A DNA stretch of 64,000 nucleotides from Myroides phaeus (GTDB lineage: Bacteria; Bacteroidota; Bacteroidia; Flavobacteriales; Flavobacteriaceae). The stretch lies in assembly GCF_900099675.1 (NCBI RefSeq), contig NZ_FNDQ01000013.1, positions 24,958 to 88,957 on the forward strand, read 5' to 3'. Below are positions 1 to 9,060 of this stretch, in pieces; the stretch's first letter is position 1, and each line of letters opens with the position of its first letter. Both the position numbers and the translations under genes were made by a program. A model generated the notes under the pieces. The model was given only the letters and a program-made list of their open reading frames with translations. It made no database searches and was not told where the DNA came from.

Positions 1-232
1 TTAAATGAGTTTTACACCTTAAAGAGAAGTGTAATAAGTATGAAATAACATCTGTTTTACAATGACTATAAGTCAAAAAACGTCAAATGTGGTTTGTTTG
101 TAGCTATTAAAAGCACAATAAATTTTCTTTTTTTGTTGACGAAAACAGCAATTAGATAGGGGAGTAAAAAACATTTTTGAGGTAGGTAGAATAAAAAAAG
201 GTATCTAAATAAATAGATACCTTTTGTGTTTA
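1..232. other. Intergenic region at window edge
   Basis: No convincing coding sequence is seen here. The stretch is AT-rich and ends in a strong hairpin (listed separately) that serves the pyrophosphatase gene on the minus strand. What lies upstream of base 1 is unknown. Confidence 0.6.
196..225 (-). terminator. Rho-independent terminator of ppa
   Basis: A perfect 12-bp stem (196-207 with 214-225) with a 6-base loop is followed on the minus strand by a run of T. It lies just after the ppa stop codon. Confidence 0.85.
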
Positions 233-760
233 TTAGAAACGGATACTGAATAATCCTTCTTCTTTATTTTCGATGTTATCAAAACGCTCTTTACATTCTT
301 TGATCATTTTGATAGCAGCAGCTTTGTCTCCAAAACCGTTAGTTGAAACTTTTTTATTTTCTAAGTCTTTGTAAACTTGGAAGAAGTGTTCAACCTCTTT
401 TTTGAAATGTTCGTTAACGTCGTTGATGTCGTTTAACTTATTCATAATTGGGTCAGATACTGGAACACAAAGAATTTTTTCATCATCTCCTTTATCATCA
501 GCCATGTAGAAAATACCTACAGGTTTAACCTCTACTACCAATCCTGGAACAGAAGGCTCAGTAAACATTACTAATACGTCTAATGGATCTCCGTCTAAAG
601 CTAAAGTTTCTGGAATAAATCCGTAATCAGCTGGATATCTCATGTTTGAATATAAAAGACGGTCAAAACGTAATCTTTTTAAGTCAAAATCATACTCGTA
701 TTTGTTTCTGCTTCCTGCTGGAATTTCAACAAAAGCGTCGAAAGTTTCAAATGTATTCAT
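233..760 (-). CDS. ppa: Inorganic pyrophosphatase (family I)
   Basis: This cytoplasmic enzyme hydrolyses pyrophosphate to two phosphates and so pulls biosynthetic reactions forward. The 175-residue length is normal for bacterial family I enzymes. The metal-binding signature DGDPLDVLV is visible near residue 57, preceded by the conserved YPADYGFIPET segment. The gene stands alone: a terminator follows it, and a good Bacteroidota promoter (-33 TTG, -7 TATTTTTG) precedes it. The ATG at 760 is the natural start, with the family-typical N-terminus directly after it. Confidence 0.97.
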   Translation of the reverse strand: MNTFETFDAFVEIPAGSRNKYEYDFDLKRLRFDRLLYSNMRYPADYGFIPETLALDGDPLDVLVMFTEPSVPGLVVEVKPVGIFYMADDKGDDEKILCVPVSDPIMNKLNDINDVNEHFKKEVEHFFQVYKDLENKKVSTNGFGDKAAAIKMIKECKERFDNIENKEEGLFSIRF

Positions 761-799
761 ATCTATTTATTTTAAATCTTAATTCTAAATAATTGGGTG

Positions 800-830
800 C
801 AAAAATACTGTAATTACTTGTTTATAACAA
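800..830 (-). promoter_or_regulatory. Probable ppa promoter
   Basis: On the minus strand a TATTTTTG box (800-807) matches the Bacteroidota -7 consensus TAnnTTTG. A TTG (828-830) lies 20 bp further upstream as a -33 element. It sits about 40 bp before the ppa ATG. Confidence 0.65.
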
Positions 831-845
831 GCTTTCCCCAAATAA

Positions 846-3335
846 TTAGAAATAAATTCCAAAAGAACCTCGTATTGCAAATCTTCTCGCGTCTGGCATA
901 TCAAGATAGTTACCTCTCCAGCTTAAGTCTAATCTGAAAATTTTAAAAATATTTCCTACCCCCACATAGTATTCATAGTAAATATCTTGAGGAGCTTTAT
1001 ACACTAAATCAGAAGCATTCAAGTCTATATTAGCTTGCGATACTTTACCATAAGCACCACGAATACCAACAATTTCTCTCAAATTAAAGTCGCGCAACCA
1101 CGGTATTCTTGAAAACAAGCGACCTCCAAAGTTATGTTCTAAATGTAGAGAAGCATATTGATCTGTTACAAATTCATAGTAGTTTAAGTTTGCAAACGTA
1201 TTAGTGATATTAAACCACGCTTGGTTACCTGGTATTACACTAAGTAAACCAAGGGGAACATCTCCAAAAGTTTTACCTGTTTCAAAAGTAGTTGTAAGCG
1301 TTCCAAAACCACCCAATAAAATAGGTTTTCGCGCATAGAACTGTAGTTTTTTATATTCAAAATCACTTTCTAATGCCCCTTTAAAACCTTGGCTAAATCT
1401 CAAGTATAGTTTTAAATATTTGCTATCTATATCATTTCTATCAACTCCATAGCCAATTGTTCTGCGGCCAGGTGTATAATCAATTGCTAATTCAACTTCA
1501 GATTGTTTAGTTTCATTTTTAATCTCACCCGTTTCTTTGTCAGAGTAGTAGTTTAGATTAAAAGCATCAGAAGCTGGTTTTAATGTTCTGTAACTAAATG
1601 TTGTAATAAATCTTAGGTTTTTTACTGGTTCAATTTCTAATCCAACAGTAGATAAATTAATATCAGTAAGTTTAGAGTTGTCACCACTTGCAAATAGCGA
1701 ACTCGAAGCAAAACTTCTACCTAATACATCGTTAGTCTCTGTTAAGCTAACTCCGATTTGTTCTATATCTCTTCTATTACCTCCAAATAAAATTAAGCGA
1801 CTATCATTATGTAACAATACTTTTCCGCTAATACCATATTTGAACTTATTGTCTTTAAAACCATAAGCACCATAACCTTCTAATCTCCATTTGTCGTTAG
1901 GACCAAAGTAGGTTCTACCACCAGCTCTAAGTCTTAAACCTTCAATATCGTTGTATCCGAAAGTTGAGAAGATAGGACCGTAGTCAAAATTATACTTATT
2001 GATATTATAGTAGTTACTCGCAATAGTTGATGATAAGTCAAATAGGAAACGGAATTTAGGAACCGTTTTTAGTGTATCTAACATTTTATAAATACCTAAT
2101 TCGTCTTTGCTCAACGGTTCAAAACGATAGCTTTTCCAGAAATCATCAGAGCGTTTGTATACAGTTTCATCGTAAACATTCACATTCTTTTGGTAGAATT
2201 CTGCTGGATGTTCTATATCGAATTTATGGTGTTTATAAATAGAAGTTCTCTTCCCATAAATACCTTTAGATGTTTCTTTTTTAGACAAAGCAAAATCAGA
2301 CATAAAGTAGTCTTTTGTCAATAAGAAAACGGAGTCGTTTAGTACATCAAACTCTTGCTCAATATAAATATCTTTAACCCAGTTGATATTTGCATCTTTA
2401 CTGGCGTCCATATTAATTTTCTTAATAGCAAACGTAGAATCATTTACCCAGAAATCACCTTTAAATGTAAGTTCTCCTTTTCTTCGAGGGTAATAAACAA
2501 TGTTATAACACCATTTGTCTTCTATAAAAGCACTATCAGCCAAAACGTAGTTATATACGTTAATACCTGTTCTTGAAAGTGGACTTACGAAGTCTTTATC
2601 AAAAATTTTAATGTAGTTATTATAGATGTTATAATCAGCATATAGATCTTTTACGAACTCAATAATATGTTGGTTTGTATCAAACCCTGAGTTTTTATTA
2701 CCTAATGTTTTTTCAATTTTCTTGTTGTTTTGGTTATCACCATAAACCTGTCCGAAATTTTCATTGATAAAAATAGGTAAATATGTTTTTCCAGTAATCT
2801 TACTTGTATCCACGTGTTCGAAGATGAAGTCCATTCCTCTAAACAGCTTTTTTTGTCTGTAAGCACTGTCAATTGTATTTAAATCAAATTCGATTTTTTC
2901 ATATTTGTCATATTCATAATGAGCAAACATATTCAAACCGTTCTTTCTTTTTCTCTCCCAAATTTTACGCAGAATATCTAAAGCAGGATTATTTTTTTTT
3001 GATGTTTTACCAGCGTAAATAGTAACCTCAGAAAGAAGGTTATCTTCCTCTAAGACGATTGTCATATCGAGGTTTGTTTTTCCTGCAAGTTGAATTTCTT
3101 TTGTTTCATACCCTACAAAAGAGACGATAAGGATGTCATAAGTTTTGGCAGATTCTAAGTAGAATTTACCATATTCATTGGCAATAACTCCGTCAGTAGA
3201 GTTTTTGTAATAAACACTTGCAAAAGGGACTTCTTGGTTGTTTTTATCTATGATTTTACCACTTACTTTGGTTTGAGCCCAACTAAACATGGAAATAAAT
3301 AAAAATAACAGTAGGAACTTAAATTTGTTTTTCAT
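846..3335 (-). CDS. DUF5686 / carboxypeptidase-regulatory-like outer-membrane protein
   Basis: An 829-residue exported protein. A signal peptide (about residues 1-20, ending SWAQ) is followed by a carboxypeptidase-regulatory-like beta-sandwich (about 23-105, with GKIIDKNNQEVPFASV and the typical SFVGYE segment). The large C-terminal part resembles the DUF5686 family. Its later half alternates polar and aromatic residues and ends in a phenylalanine (GSFGIYF), as expected for an outer-membrane beta-barrel. The family is common in Flavobacteriia and its function is not established. A terminator separates it from pdhB upstream, so it is probably transcribed alone, although no clear promoter was found. 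The family call is secure and the role is unknown. Confidence 0.85.
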   Translation of the reverse strand: MKNKFKFLLLFLFISMFSWAQTKVSGKIIDKNNQEVPFASVYYKNSTDGVIANEYGKFYLESAKTYDILIVSFVGYETKEIQLAGKTNLDMTIVLEEDNLLSEVTIYAGKTSKKNNPALDILRKIWERKRKNGLNMFAHYEYDKYEKIEFDLNTIDSAYRQKKLFRGMDFIFEHVDTSKITGKTYLPIFINENFGQVYGDNQNNKKIEKTLGNKNSGFDTNQHIIEFVKDLYADYNIYNNYIKIFDKDFVSPLSRTGINVYNYVLADSAFIEDKWCYNIVYYPRRKGELTFKGDFWVNDSTFAIKKINMDASKDANINWVKDIYIEQEFDVLNDSVFLLTKDYFMSDFALSKKETSKGIYGKRTSIYKHHKFDIEHPAEFYQKNVNVYDETVYKRSDDFWKSYRFEPLSKDELGIYKMLDTLKTVPKFRFLFDLSSTIASNYYNINKYNFDYGPIFSTFGYNDIEGLRLRAGGRTYFGPNDKWRLEGYGAYGFKDNKFKYGISGKVLLHNDSRLILFGGNRRDIEQIGVSLTETNDVLGRSFASSSLFASGDNSKLTDINLSTVGLEIEPVKNLRFITTFSYRTLKPASDAFNLNYYSDKETGEIKNETKQSEVELAIDYTPGRRTIGYGVDRNDIDSKYLKLYLRFSQGFKGALESDFEYKKLQFYARKPILLGGFGTLTTTFETGKTFGDVPLGLLSVIPGNQAWFNITNTFANLNYYEFVTDQYASLHLEHNFGGRLFSRIPWLRDFNLREIVGIRGAYGKVSQANIDLNASDLVYKAPQDIYYEYYVGVGNIFKIFRLDLSWRGNYLDMPDARRFAIRGSFGIYF

Positions 3336-3355
3336 AGCAATATAAGGACATAAAA

Positions 3356-3387
3356 AAAGACTCCATTTAATTAAAAATGGAGTCTTT
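3356..3387 (-). terminator. Rho-independent terminator of pdhB
   Basis: A perfect 13-bp stem (3356-3368 with 3375-3387) has a 6-base loop and is followed on the minus strand by a run of seven T. It lies between pdhB and the DUF5686 gene. Confidence 0.85.
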
Positions 3388-3405
3388 CAAATATACGTTA
3401 TTTTT

Positions 3406-4383
3406 TTATTTATAAAGTACTTTTTTAACCGCTTTTACAACGTCGTTCGAATTCGGTAACCATTCTTCTAAAAGAACAGGAGAATAAGGCGCTGGCGTAT
3501 CAGCAGTAGTAATTCTTTGGATAGGAGCATCTAAGTGATCAAATGCTTGCTCTTGTACAATGTAAGTGATTTCTGAAGAAATACTTCCAAATGGCCAAGC
3601 CTCTTCTAAGATTACTAAACGGTTAGTTTTCTTAACAGAGTTTAAAATTGTTTCTTGATCTAAAGGACGTACAGTACGTAAATCGATAATTTCACAAGAA
3701 ATTCCTTCTTTAGCTAATTCATCAGCAGCTTTGTAAGCTTCTTTGATAATTTTACCAAAAGAAACAACAGTTACATCAGTACCTTCTCTTTTGATATCAG
3801 CAACTCCTAATGGGATAGAGTATTCACCTTCTGGCACTTCTCCTTTATCACCATACATTTGCTCTGATTCCATAAAGATAACAGGGTCGTTATCACGGAT
3901 AGCAGCTTTCAATAATCCTTTTGCATCATAAGGGTTAGAAGGCACTACAACTTTTAATCCAGGTACGTTAGCATACCAGTTTTCAAAAGCTTGAGAGTGT
4001 GTCGCTCCTAATTGTCCAGCAGAAGCTGTAGGACCACGGAATACGATCGGGATGTTAAATTGTCCACCAGACATCTGGCGTAATTTAGCAGCATTATTTA
4101 TAATTTGGTCGATTCCTACTAAAGAGAAGTTGAATGTCATAAACTCAACAATTGGACGGTTACCGTTCATTGCTGATCCTACTGCAATACCTGAAAAACC
4201 AAGCTCAGCGATAGGCGCGTCAATTACGCGTTTAGGACCGAATTCGTCCAACATACCTTTAGAAGCTTTATAAGCACCATTATATTCAGCTACTTCTTCA
4301 CCTATTAAATATATTGATTCGTCGCGACGCATTTCTTCGCTCATGGCTTCACATATGGCCTCTCTAAATTGAATCGTTTTCAT
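3406..4383 (-). CDS. pdhB: Pyruvate dehydrogenase E1 component, beta subunit
   Basis: This is the thiamine-diphosphate E1 beta chain of the pyruvate dehydrogenase complex, which converts pyruvate to acetyl-CoA with the E1 alpha, E2 and E3 partners. The 325 residues match the family length. Typical segments are LIGEEVAEYNGAYKASKGM near the N-terminus, APIAELGFSGIAVGSAMNG, and the C-terminal ITTADTPAPYSPVLLEEW. No E1 alpha or E2 gene is near, so the complex is encoded at more than one locus. The 2-oxoisovalerate dehydrogenase beta chain is an alternative, but the TADTPAPYS ending favours pyruvate dehydrogenase. A terminator follows, and a TACTTTTG box lies about 35 bp upstream. Confidence 0.93.
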   Translation of the reverse strand: MKTIQFREAICEAMSEEMRRDESIYLIGEEVAEYNGAYKASKGMLDEFGPKRVIDAPIAELGFSGIAVGSAMNGNRPIVEFMTFNFSLVGIDQIINNAAKLRQMSGGQFNIPIVFRGPTASAGQLGATHSQAFENWYANVPGLKVVVPSNPYDAKGLLKAAIRDNDPVIFMESEQMYGDKGEVPEGEYSIPLGVADIKREGTDVTVVSFGKIIKEAYKAADELAKEGISCEIIDLRTVRPLDQETILNSVKKTNRLVILEEAWPFGSISSEITYIVQEQAFDHLDAPIQRITTADTPAPYSPVLLEEWLPNSNDVVKAVKKVLYK

Positions 4384-4417
4384 AATTTTACTATTTTCTG
4401 TAATTAATTTACAAAAG

Positions 4418-4425
4418 CAAAAGTA
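4418..4425 (-). promoter_or_regulatory. Possible pdhB -7 box
   Basis: TACTTTTG on the minus strand matches TAnnTTTG about 35 bp before the pdhB start. No clear -33 element was found. Confidence 0.4.
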
Positions 4426-4759
4426 TAAAAAAATATCTTTATCTACCTTATGTTATAGTATGTTTTGCATTTTTTAACGGAGGGTATGGTTATTTTATAA
4501 GCATTGATAATAATAGGGGATTGAATACTTATATATTGCTATTATATTTTAAGGTTTATTTCTCTATCAGCAAGTTTTTGCTCTTTTTTCTTTTTATTTT
4601 ATTGTACACATTTTTTTAGAAACCACTATTGGTTATAAGTTTTAGAAATTCTACTTCTAATTTCTTATACAGGAGCAGCTGTGAAGATTAATTTTCGAAT
4701 AGTTGCTTTTATTTTTTCATCTAAAAGCTTCCAAAAACAAGCCAGATCTTGTTGTGTAT

Positions 4760-4858
4760 TTATGTATATCCTGTGTTTAATATATGTAAGGTGCTTGTAT
4801 ATTTTTACATAGAAAGTATACATACACTATACAAGCACTATACATACACTATACAAAC
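4760..4858. repeat. Mirrored array of 11-bp units
   Basis: On the right, four units in exact 11-bp register run from 4815 to 4858: AGTATACATAC, ACTATACAAGC, ACTATACATAC and ACTATACAAAC. On the left, 4760-4803 holds four more degenerate units in the opposite orientation, also in 11-bp register (TTATGTATATC, CTGTGTTTAAT, ATATGTAAGGT, GCTTGTATATT). The spacer 4804-4814 is itself 11 bp. An exact 11-bp inverted pair also links 4791-4801 (GTGCTTGTATA) with 4828-4838. The right half is clear; the middle left units are weak matches. Confidence 0.7.
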
Positions 4859-4913
4859 ATCCTTCTTAAAACTAATATTCCATTTGTCTTATTCCTGTCT
4901 CGTCCTACTTTAG

Positions 4914-4958
4914 CTGTACAGTTATAGTGGATAATCCTGTTTTGTACTGTACAGTTAT
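4914..4958. repeat. Two direct repeats containing palindrome CTGTACAG
   Basis: The 12-mer CTGTACAGTTAT occurs at 4914-4925 and 4947-4958. The copies are 33 bp apart, equal to three 11-bp steps. Each begins with the perfect palindrome CTGTACAG. They look like paired protein-binding sites on one face of the helix. Confidence 0.6.
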
Positions 4959-5287
4959 TTCAGCACAGTGCAACTATTCCATTATTTATAAGATATAAGT
5001 ATGCAAATCGTGTGTTTTATTAAAAAAAGAGGAAGAGGAGTTTATTAAATAAGCCGTAAATGCAGTCGTATTATTTATGCATTATTAGCAGAAAGTTGCC
5101 CTATTTATATAATGTGTCTAAGATAACTTTTCCCTATTCTTTAGAATTACTCTAAAGAAAGTAATGTTTAAACAAAAATCTTTTGATAGCTTAGTTTAAA
5201 ATTGTATGCGTGCATAGTAAAATATCGAAATTAATTCTTATTTTCGTTCAGTAAGTAAAATTGTAAAACACAAAAACTATATAAAAA

Positions 5288-6034
5288 ATGAAAATATTAG
5301 TTTGCATCAGCCACGTGCCTGATACTACTTCAAAAATCAACTTCACTAATGGAGATACAGAGTTTGATACAAACGGAGTTCAGTTTGTAATCAACCCAAA
5401 TGACGAGTATTCTTTAACAAGAGCAATTTGGTTTAAAGAAAAACAAGGAGCTACGGTTACTGTAGTAAATGTAGGTGGAGCAGATACAGAAGCTACATTG
5501 AGAAAAGCATTAGCAATTGGAGCTGACGAGGCTATCCGTGTAAATGCTAATCCTACAGACGGAATGTTTGTAGCTAAACAATTAGCTGAGGTAGTTAAAA
5601 ACGGAGGTTATGATTTAGTATTAGCAGGTAAAGAATCATTAGACTACAATGGTGGAATGGTTCCTGGTATGTTAGCTGCTTATTTAGGATTTGATTTTAT
5701 CAACTCTTGTGAAGGACTTGAAGTTGATGGTACTTCTATAAAAGCAATCCGTCAAATTGATGGAGGTAAAGAAACAATTTCAGGTAATTTACCTTTAGTT
5801 GTAGGTGGACAAAAAGGAATTGTTGACGAAAAAGATTTACGTATTCCAAATATGCGTGGAATTATGTCAGCAAGATCTAAAGCTTTAACAGTGTTAGAAC
5901 CAGTAGCTACTGATGTTGCTACTAAAGTGGTTAAATTTGAAAAACCAGCTGCAAAATCAGCTTGTAAAATGATTTCTCCAGACAACATTGATGAGCTAAT
6001 TAACTTATTACATAACGAAGCAAAAGTTATCTAA
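5288..6034 (+). CDS. etfB: Electron transfer flavoprotein, beta subunit
   Basis: The beta subunit of the heterodimeric electron transfer flavoprotein binds AMP and, with EtfA, carries electrons from acyl-CoA and related dehydrogenases to the quinone pool. The 248 residues fit the family. The N-terminus KILVCISHVPDTTSKI, the segment DEYSLTRAIWFKE and the block LVLAGKESLDYNGGMVPG are characteristic. The gene is followed after 41 bp by etfA, so the two form an operon. The long gene-free region upstream must contain its promoter. Confidence 0.96.
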   Translation: MKILVCISHVPDTTSKINFTNGDTEFDTNGVQFVINPNDEYSLTRAIWFKEKQGATVTVVNVGGADTEATLRKALAIGADEAIRVNANPTDGMFVAKQLAEVVKNGGYDLVLAGKESLDYNGGMVPGMLAAYLGFDFINSCEGLEVDGTSIKAIRQIDGGKETISGNLPLVVGGQKGIVDEKDLRIPNMRGIMSARSKALTVLEPVATDVATKVVKFEKPAAKSACKMISPDNIDELINLLHNEAKVI

Positions 6035-6075
6035 TTCTATTAATTTATTTGTAAACCTTTAAAAAAGAAAGTATT

Positions 6076-7044
6076 ATGTCAGTTTTAATATATGCTGAAT
6101 CAGCAGAAGGAAAATTTAAAAAAGTAGCATTAGAGTTAGCTTCTTATGCGAAAAAAGTAGCAGAATCTTTAGGAACAACTGTAACAGCTGTAACAGTTAA
6201 TGCTGGTGATGTTAGCGAATTAGGAAAATACGGTGTAGATAAAGTATTAAAAGTTTCTGATGACAAATTGAAAACTTTTAACGCTAAAGCATATGCAGAT
6301 GTTATTAAACAAGCTGCTCAAAAAGAAGGGTCAAAAGTAGTTGTATTATCTTCTTCAACAGATAGTTTATATGCTGCTCCGATTGTTGCAGTAGGTTTAG
6401 ATGCAGGATATGCTTCTAACGTGGTTGCTTTACCAGTTAGTACTTCTCCATTTGTAGTAAAGAGAAATTCATTCTCTAACAAAGCGTTTAACGAAACAGA
6501 ACTTACAACAGATGTAAAAGTTATTGCATTAGCTAAAAACTCATTCGGATTAGTAGAAGCTTCTGGAGCTGCTGCTGCTGAAGATTTTTCAGCTTCTTTA
6601 AATGATGCAGACTTTTCATTAAAAGTTGAAAGCGTAGAGAAAGTTTCTGGAAAAGTTACTATTGCTGATGCAGATGTTGTTGTATCAGGAGGACGTGGAT
6701 TAAAAGGACCAGAAAACTGGAAAATGTTAGAAGATCTTGCTGATGTTTTAGGAGCTGCTTTAGCTTGTTCAAAACCAGTTTCTGACTTAGGATGGAGAAC
6801 ACACGAAGAGCACGTTGGACAAACAGGAAAACCTGTTTCTTCTAACTTGTATATCGCTGTTGGTATTTCTGGAGCTATCCAACATATTGCAGGGGTTAAC
6901 TCATCTAAAGTAAAAGTTGCTATTAATACAGATGCAGAAGCTCCTTTCTTTAAAGTGGCTGACTACGGAATTGTAGGAGATGCATTCCAAGTAGTACCTC
7001 AATTAGTTGAAAAATTAAAAGAGTTCAAAGAGAAAAACGCATAA
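6076..7044 (+). CDS. etfA: Electron transfer flavoprotein, alpha subunit
   Basis: The alpha subunit carries the FAD of the electron transfer flavoprotein. The 322 residues contain an N-terminal ETF domain and the C-terminal FAD-binding domain. Diagnostic segments are SGGRGLKGPENWKMLE (about 204-219), ALACSKPVSDLGW, the GQTGKPVSSNLYIAVGISG stretch, and INTDAEAPFFKVADYGIVGD near the end. It is the second gene of the etfBA operon, and a hairpin terminator follows it. Confidence 0.97.
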   Translation: MSVLIYAESAEGKFKKVALELASYAKKVAESLGTTVTAVTVNAGDVSELGKYGVDKVLKVSDDKLKTFNAKAYADVIKQAAQKEGSKVVVLSSSTDSLYAAPIVAVGLDAGYASNVVALPVSTSPFVVKRNSFSNKAFNETELTTDVKVIALAKNSFGLVEASGAAAAEDFSASLNDADFSLKVESVEKVSGKVTIADADVVVSGGRGLKGPENWKMLEDLADVLGAALACSKPVSDLGWRTHEEHVGQTGKPVSSNLYIAVGISGAIQHIAGVNSSKVKVAINTDAEAPFFKVADYGIVGDAFQVVPQLVEKLKEFKEKNA

Positions 7045-7068
7045 GCATTTCTAAATGCAATAGATAAA

Positions 7069-7117
7069 AAAAAGCAATTAAGGCAAAGAATTTATATCTT
7101 TGTTTTAGTTGCTTTTT
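7069..7117 (+). terminator. Terminator of etfBA
   Basis: A long imperfect stem (7069-7089 with 7097-7117) includes a few G-U pairs and ends in a T-rich arm. It lies after etfA and 16 bp before the next start codon. Confidence 0.7.
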
Positions 7118-7133
7118 TGTTTAAGTAAAAATT

Positions 7134-7769
7134 ATGAGTTTGATAAAATTAACAGTAAGTGGAATATCTTACAGTCATACCCAAAATGGTGCTTATGCAC
7201 TTATTTTGAATGAAGAAAATGGAAATAGAAAGTTACCTATTGTAATAGGAGCGTTTGAAGCACAATCGATCGCGATTGCAATTGAAGATGATATAAGACC
7301 TCCAAGACCTTTGACACACGATTTGTTTAAAACATTGTCAGATAAATATGGTATTATAGTTAAGCAGGTTATTATTAATAAATTAGTAGATGGAATTTTT
7401 CATTCAAGTTTAATTTGTGAGCGAGAAGGAGTGGAAGAGATTATTGATGCAAGAACATCTGATGCCATTGCTATTGCTATTCGTTTCTTTGCACCAATAT
7501 TTACATTTAAAGATATTATGGAAAAGGCGGGTATTATCTTAAATGGAGATCAGGATGATGTTTTAGAAGATGAAGAGGACAATGAAGATAGTGATGATCT
7601 AAATGATATTGCAACACAGGTAGAACAGTTTTTAGAAAGCGAAGCGAAGGCTAATGACTTTTCTAAGTTATCCGTTGAGGTAATAAATGACTTGTTAAAT
7701 AAAGCAATAGCTAATGAAGATTATGAAAAGGCAGCCAAATTGCGTGATGAACTAACGAAGAGAAAATAA
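7134..7769 (+). CDS. Bifunctional nuclease family protein (DUF151 + UVR domain)
   Basis: The 211-residue protein has an N-terminal DUF151/bifunctional nuclease domain (about 1-130, with RKLPIVIGAFEAQSIAIAIE and DARTSDAIAIAIRF). A strongly acidic linker (about 140-155) follows. The C-terminus carries a UVR-like helix pair (about 172-211, with LNKAIANEDYEKAAKLRDEL), the motif through which UvrB and UvrC interact. Plant homologues have been reported to have nuclease activity, but the bacterial role is not settled. It heads a plus-strand run with thyA 21 bp downstream. The domain call is firm and the function is inference. Confidence 0.88.
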   Translation: MSLIKLTVSGISYSHTQNGAYALILNEENGNRKLPIVIGAFEAQSIAIAIEDDIRPPRPLTHDLFKTLSDKYGIIVKQVIINKLVDGIFHSSLICEREGVEEIIDARTSDAIAIAIRFFAPIFTFKDIMEKAGIILNGDQDDVLEDEEDNEDSDDLNDIATQVEQFLESEAKANDFSKLSVEVINDLLNKAIANEDYEKAAKLRDELTKRK

Positions 7770-7790
7770 TAAACTACTATACAACACACT

Positions 7791-8615
7791 ATGAAACAAT
7801 ATTTAAATTTAGTACAAGAAGTATTAGATAAAGGAGTTCAAAAAGGAGATAGGACAGGAACAGGGACTAAAAGTATTTTTGGTCATCAAATGCGTTTTGA
7901 TTTATCAGAGGGATTTCCTTTGGTAACAACTAAAAAAGTGCATTTAAAGTCTATAATTTATGAACTTTTATGGTTCTTAAACGGAGATACTAATATTAAA
8001 TATTTAAAAGATAATGGTGTTCGTATTTGGGATGAATGGGCTAATGAGAATGGTGATTTAGGACCTGTTTATGGCTACCAATGGAGAAATTGGAATGGAG
8101 AGGGAATAGACCAAATTAAAGAGGTTATTGACACGTTGAAAACAAATCCTAATAGTAGAAGGATTATGGTTTCTGCTTGGAACCCAAGTGTTTTACCAGA
8201 TACATCTGTTTCTTTTGAAGAGAATGTAGCAAATGGAAAAGCGGCGTTGCCTCCTTGTCACTCGTTTTTTCAGTTTTATGTAGCAGAAGGAAAACTTTCT
8301 TGTCAATTGTACCAACGTAGTGCTGATGTGTTTTTAGGAGTACCTTTTAATATTGCTTCTTATGCCTTATTGACAATGATGGTTGCGCAAGTTTGTGATT
8401 TAGAAGTGGGAGATTTTGTTCACACTTTTGGAGATGTACATATTTACAATAATCATATTGAACAAGTTAATCTTCAGTTGTCAAGAGAGCCAATGGCATT
8501 GCCAAAAATGGTGTTGAATAAAGATGTTAAAGATATCTTTAGTTTTACATACGAAGATTTTACATTAGAAGATTACAACCCTCATCCTGCAATAAAAGGT
8601 AAGGTGTCGGTTTAA
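7791..8615 (+). CDS. thyA: Thymidylate synthase
   Basis: ThyA methylates dUMP to dTMP using methylene-tetrahydrofolate and releases dihydrofolate. The 274-residue length is normal. The catalytic cysteine lies in [12 protein letters not shown] (about residue 156), followed by the dUMP-binding block [20 protein letters not shown]. The C-terminus ([12 protein letters not shown]) is intact. It is co-directional with folA, which regenerates tetrahydrofolate from the dihydrofolate this enzyme produces, so the neighbourhood makes metabolic sense. Confidence 0.98.
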   Translation: MKQYLNLVQEVLDKGVQKGDRTGTGTKSIFGHQMRFDLSEGFPLVTTKKVHLKSIIYELLWFLNGDTNIKYLKDNGVRIWDEWANENGDLGPVYGYQWRNWNGEGIDQIKEVIDTLKTNPNSRRIMVSAWNPSVLPDTSVSFEENVANGKAALPPCHSFFQFYVAEGKLSCQLYQRSADVFLGVPFNIASYALLTMMVAQVCDLEVGDFVHTFGDVHIYNNHIEQVNLQLSREPMALPKMVLNKDVKDIFSFTYEDFTLEDYNPHPAIKGKVSV

Positions 8616-8645
8616 AACAGAATAACCTTTATAAACGATATAGCT

Positions 8646-9041
8646 ATGGACAATAAGAATCCTTATGAAGCGTATGATTACGCCCGTAGAAGAGTTAAAC
8701 AAAAAAAGTTATTGTTTTTTCACTTCGCTGTTTTTTTCTTGGGAAGTGTTTTGATGTTTTGCTTTAACGCTTTTATTCAAGATCCTGCGAATACTGTTGT
8801 TTGGTGGCCTTATGCTATTGGAGCGTGGTCTATTCTTGTTTTTTTACACGCTGTGAACGTATTAATTGTTGACAGTTTTATGGGGAAAAAATGGGAAGAT
8901 AAACAAGTGAAGCGATTGATCGAGAAACAGGAAGAGCGAATAAAAGAGCTAAGAGCAAGAGTTGAAAAAGATTTTCCATTAGTAGATGTAAAGAGAGATT
9001 TAGATCAGAAAAACACTGATGTAACAAAAAACGAATTCTGA
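8646..9041 (+). CDS. 2TM domain membrane protein
   Basis: A 131-residue protein of the 2TM family. The N-terminus is basic (YEAYDYARRRVKQKK). Two hydrophobic segments follow (about residues 22-42 and 55-76), then a charged, probably coiled-coil tail (about 82-112). It sits between thyA and folA with short gaps. Its function is unknown; similar domains occur alone or fused to LytTR and histidine-kinase modules in Flavobacteriia. Presence in this operon may be by convenience rather than pathway. Confidence 0.8.
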   Translation: MDNKNPYEAYDYARRRVKQKKLLFFHFAVFFLGSVLMFCFNAFIQDPANTVVWWPYAIGAWSILVFLHAVNVLIVDSFMGKKWEDKQVKRLIEKQEERIKELRARVEKDFPLVDVKRDLDQKNTDVTKNEF

Positions 9042-9060
9042 ATTCTAATAAAAGAATACA

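Larger units (their letters stand above)
4384..5287. other. 904-bp gene-free region
   Basis: No ORF in this stretch looks like a real gene. It holds a probable pdhB promoter at its left edge, a mirrored array of 11-bp units (4760-4858), and two copies of CTGTACAGTTAT (4914-4925 and 4947-4958) placed 33 bp apart. The rest is AT-rich sequence without recognisable signals. It is far longer than most intergenic gaps in the window. The etfB promoter must lie near its right end, but I could not identify it with confidence. Confidence 0.7.

Noticed and set aside
4815..4858. Possible CRISPR array
   Set aside because: Units are only 11 bp, tandem without spacers, and no cas genes are near.
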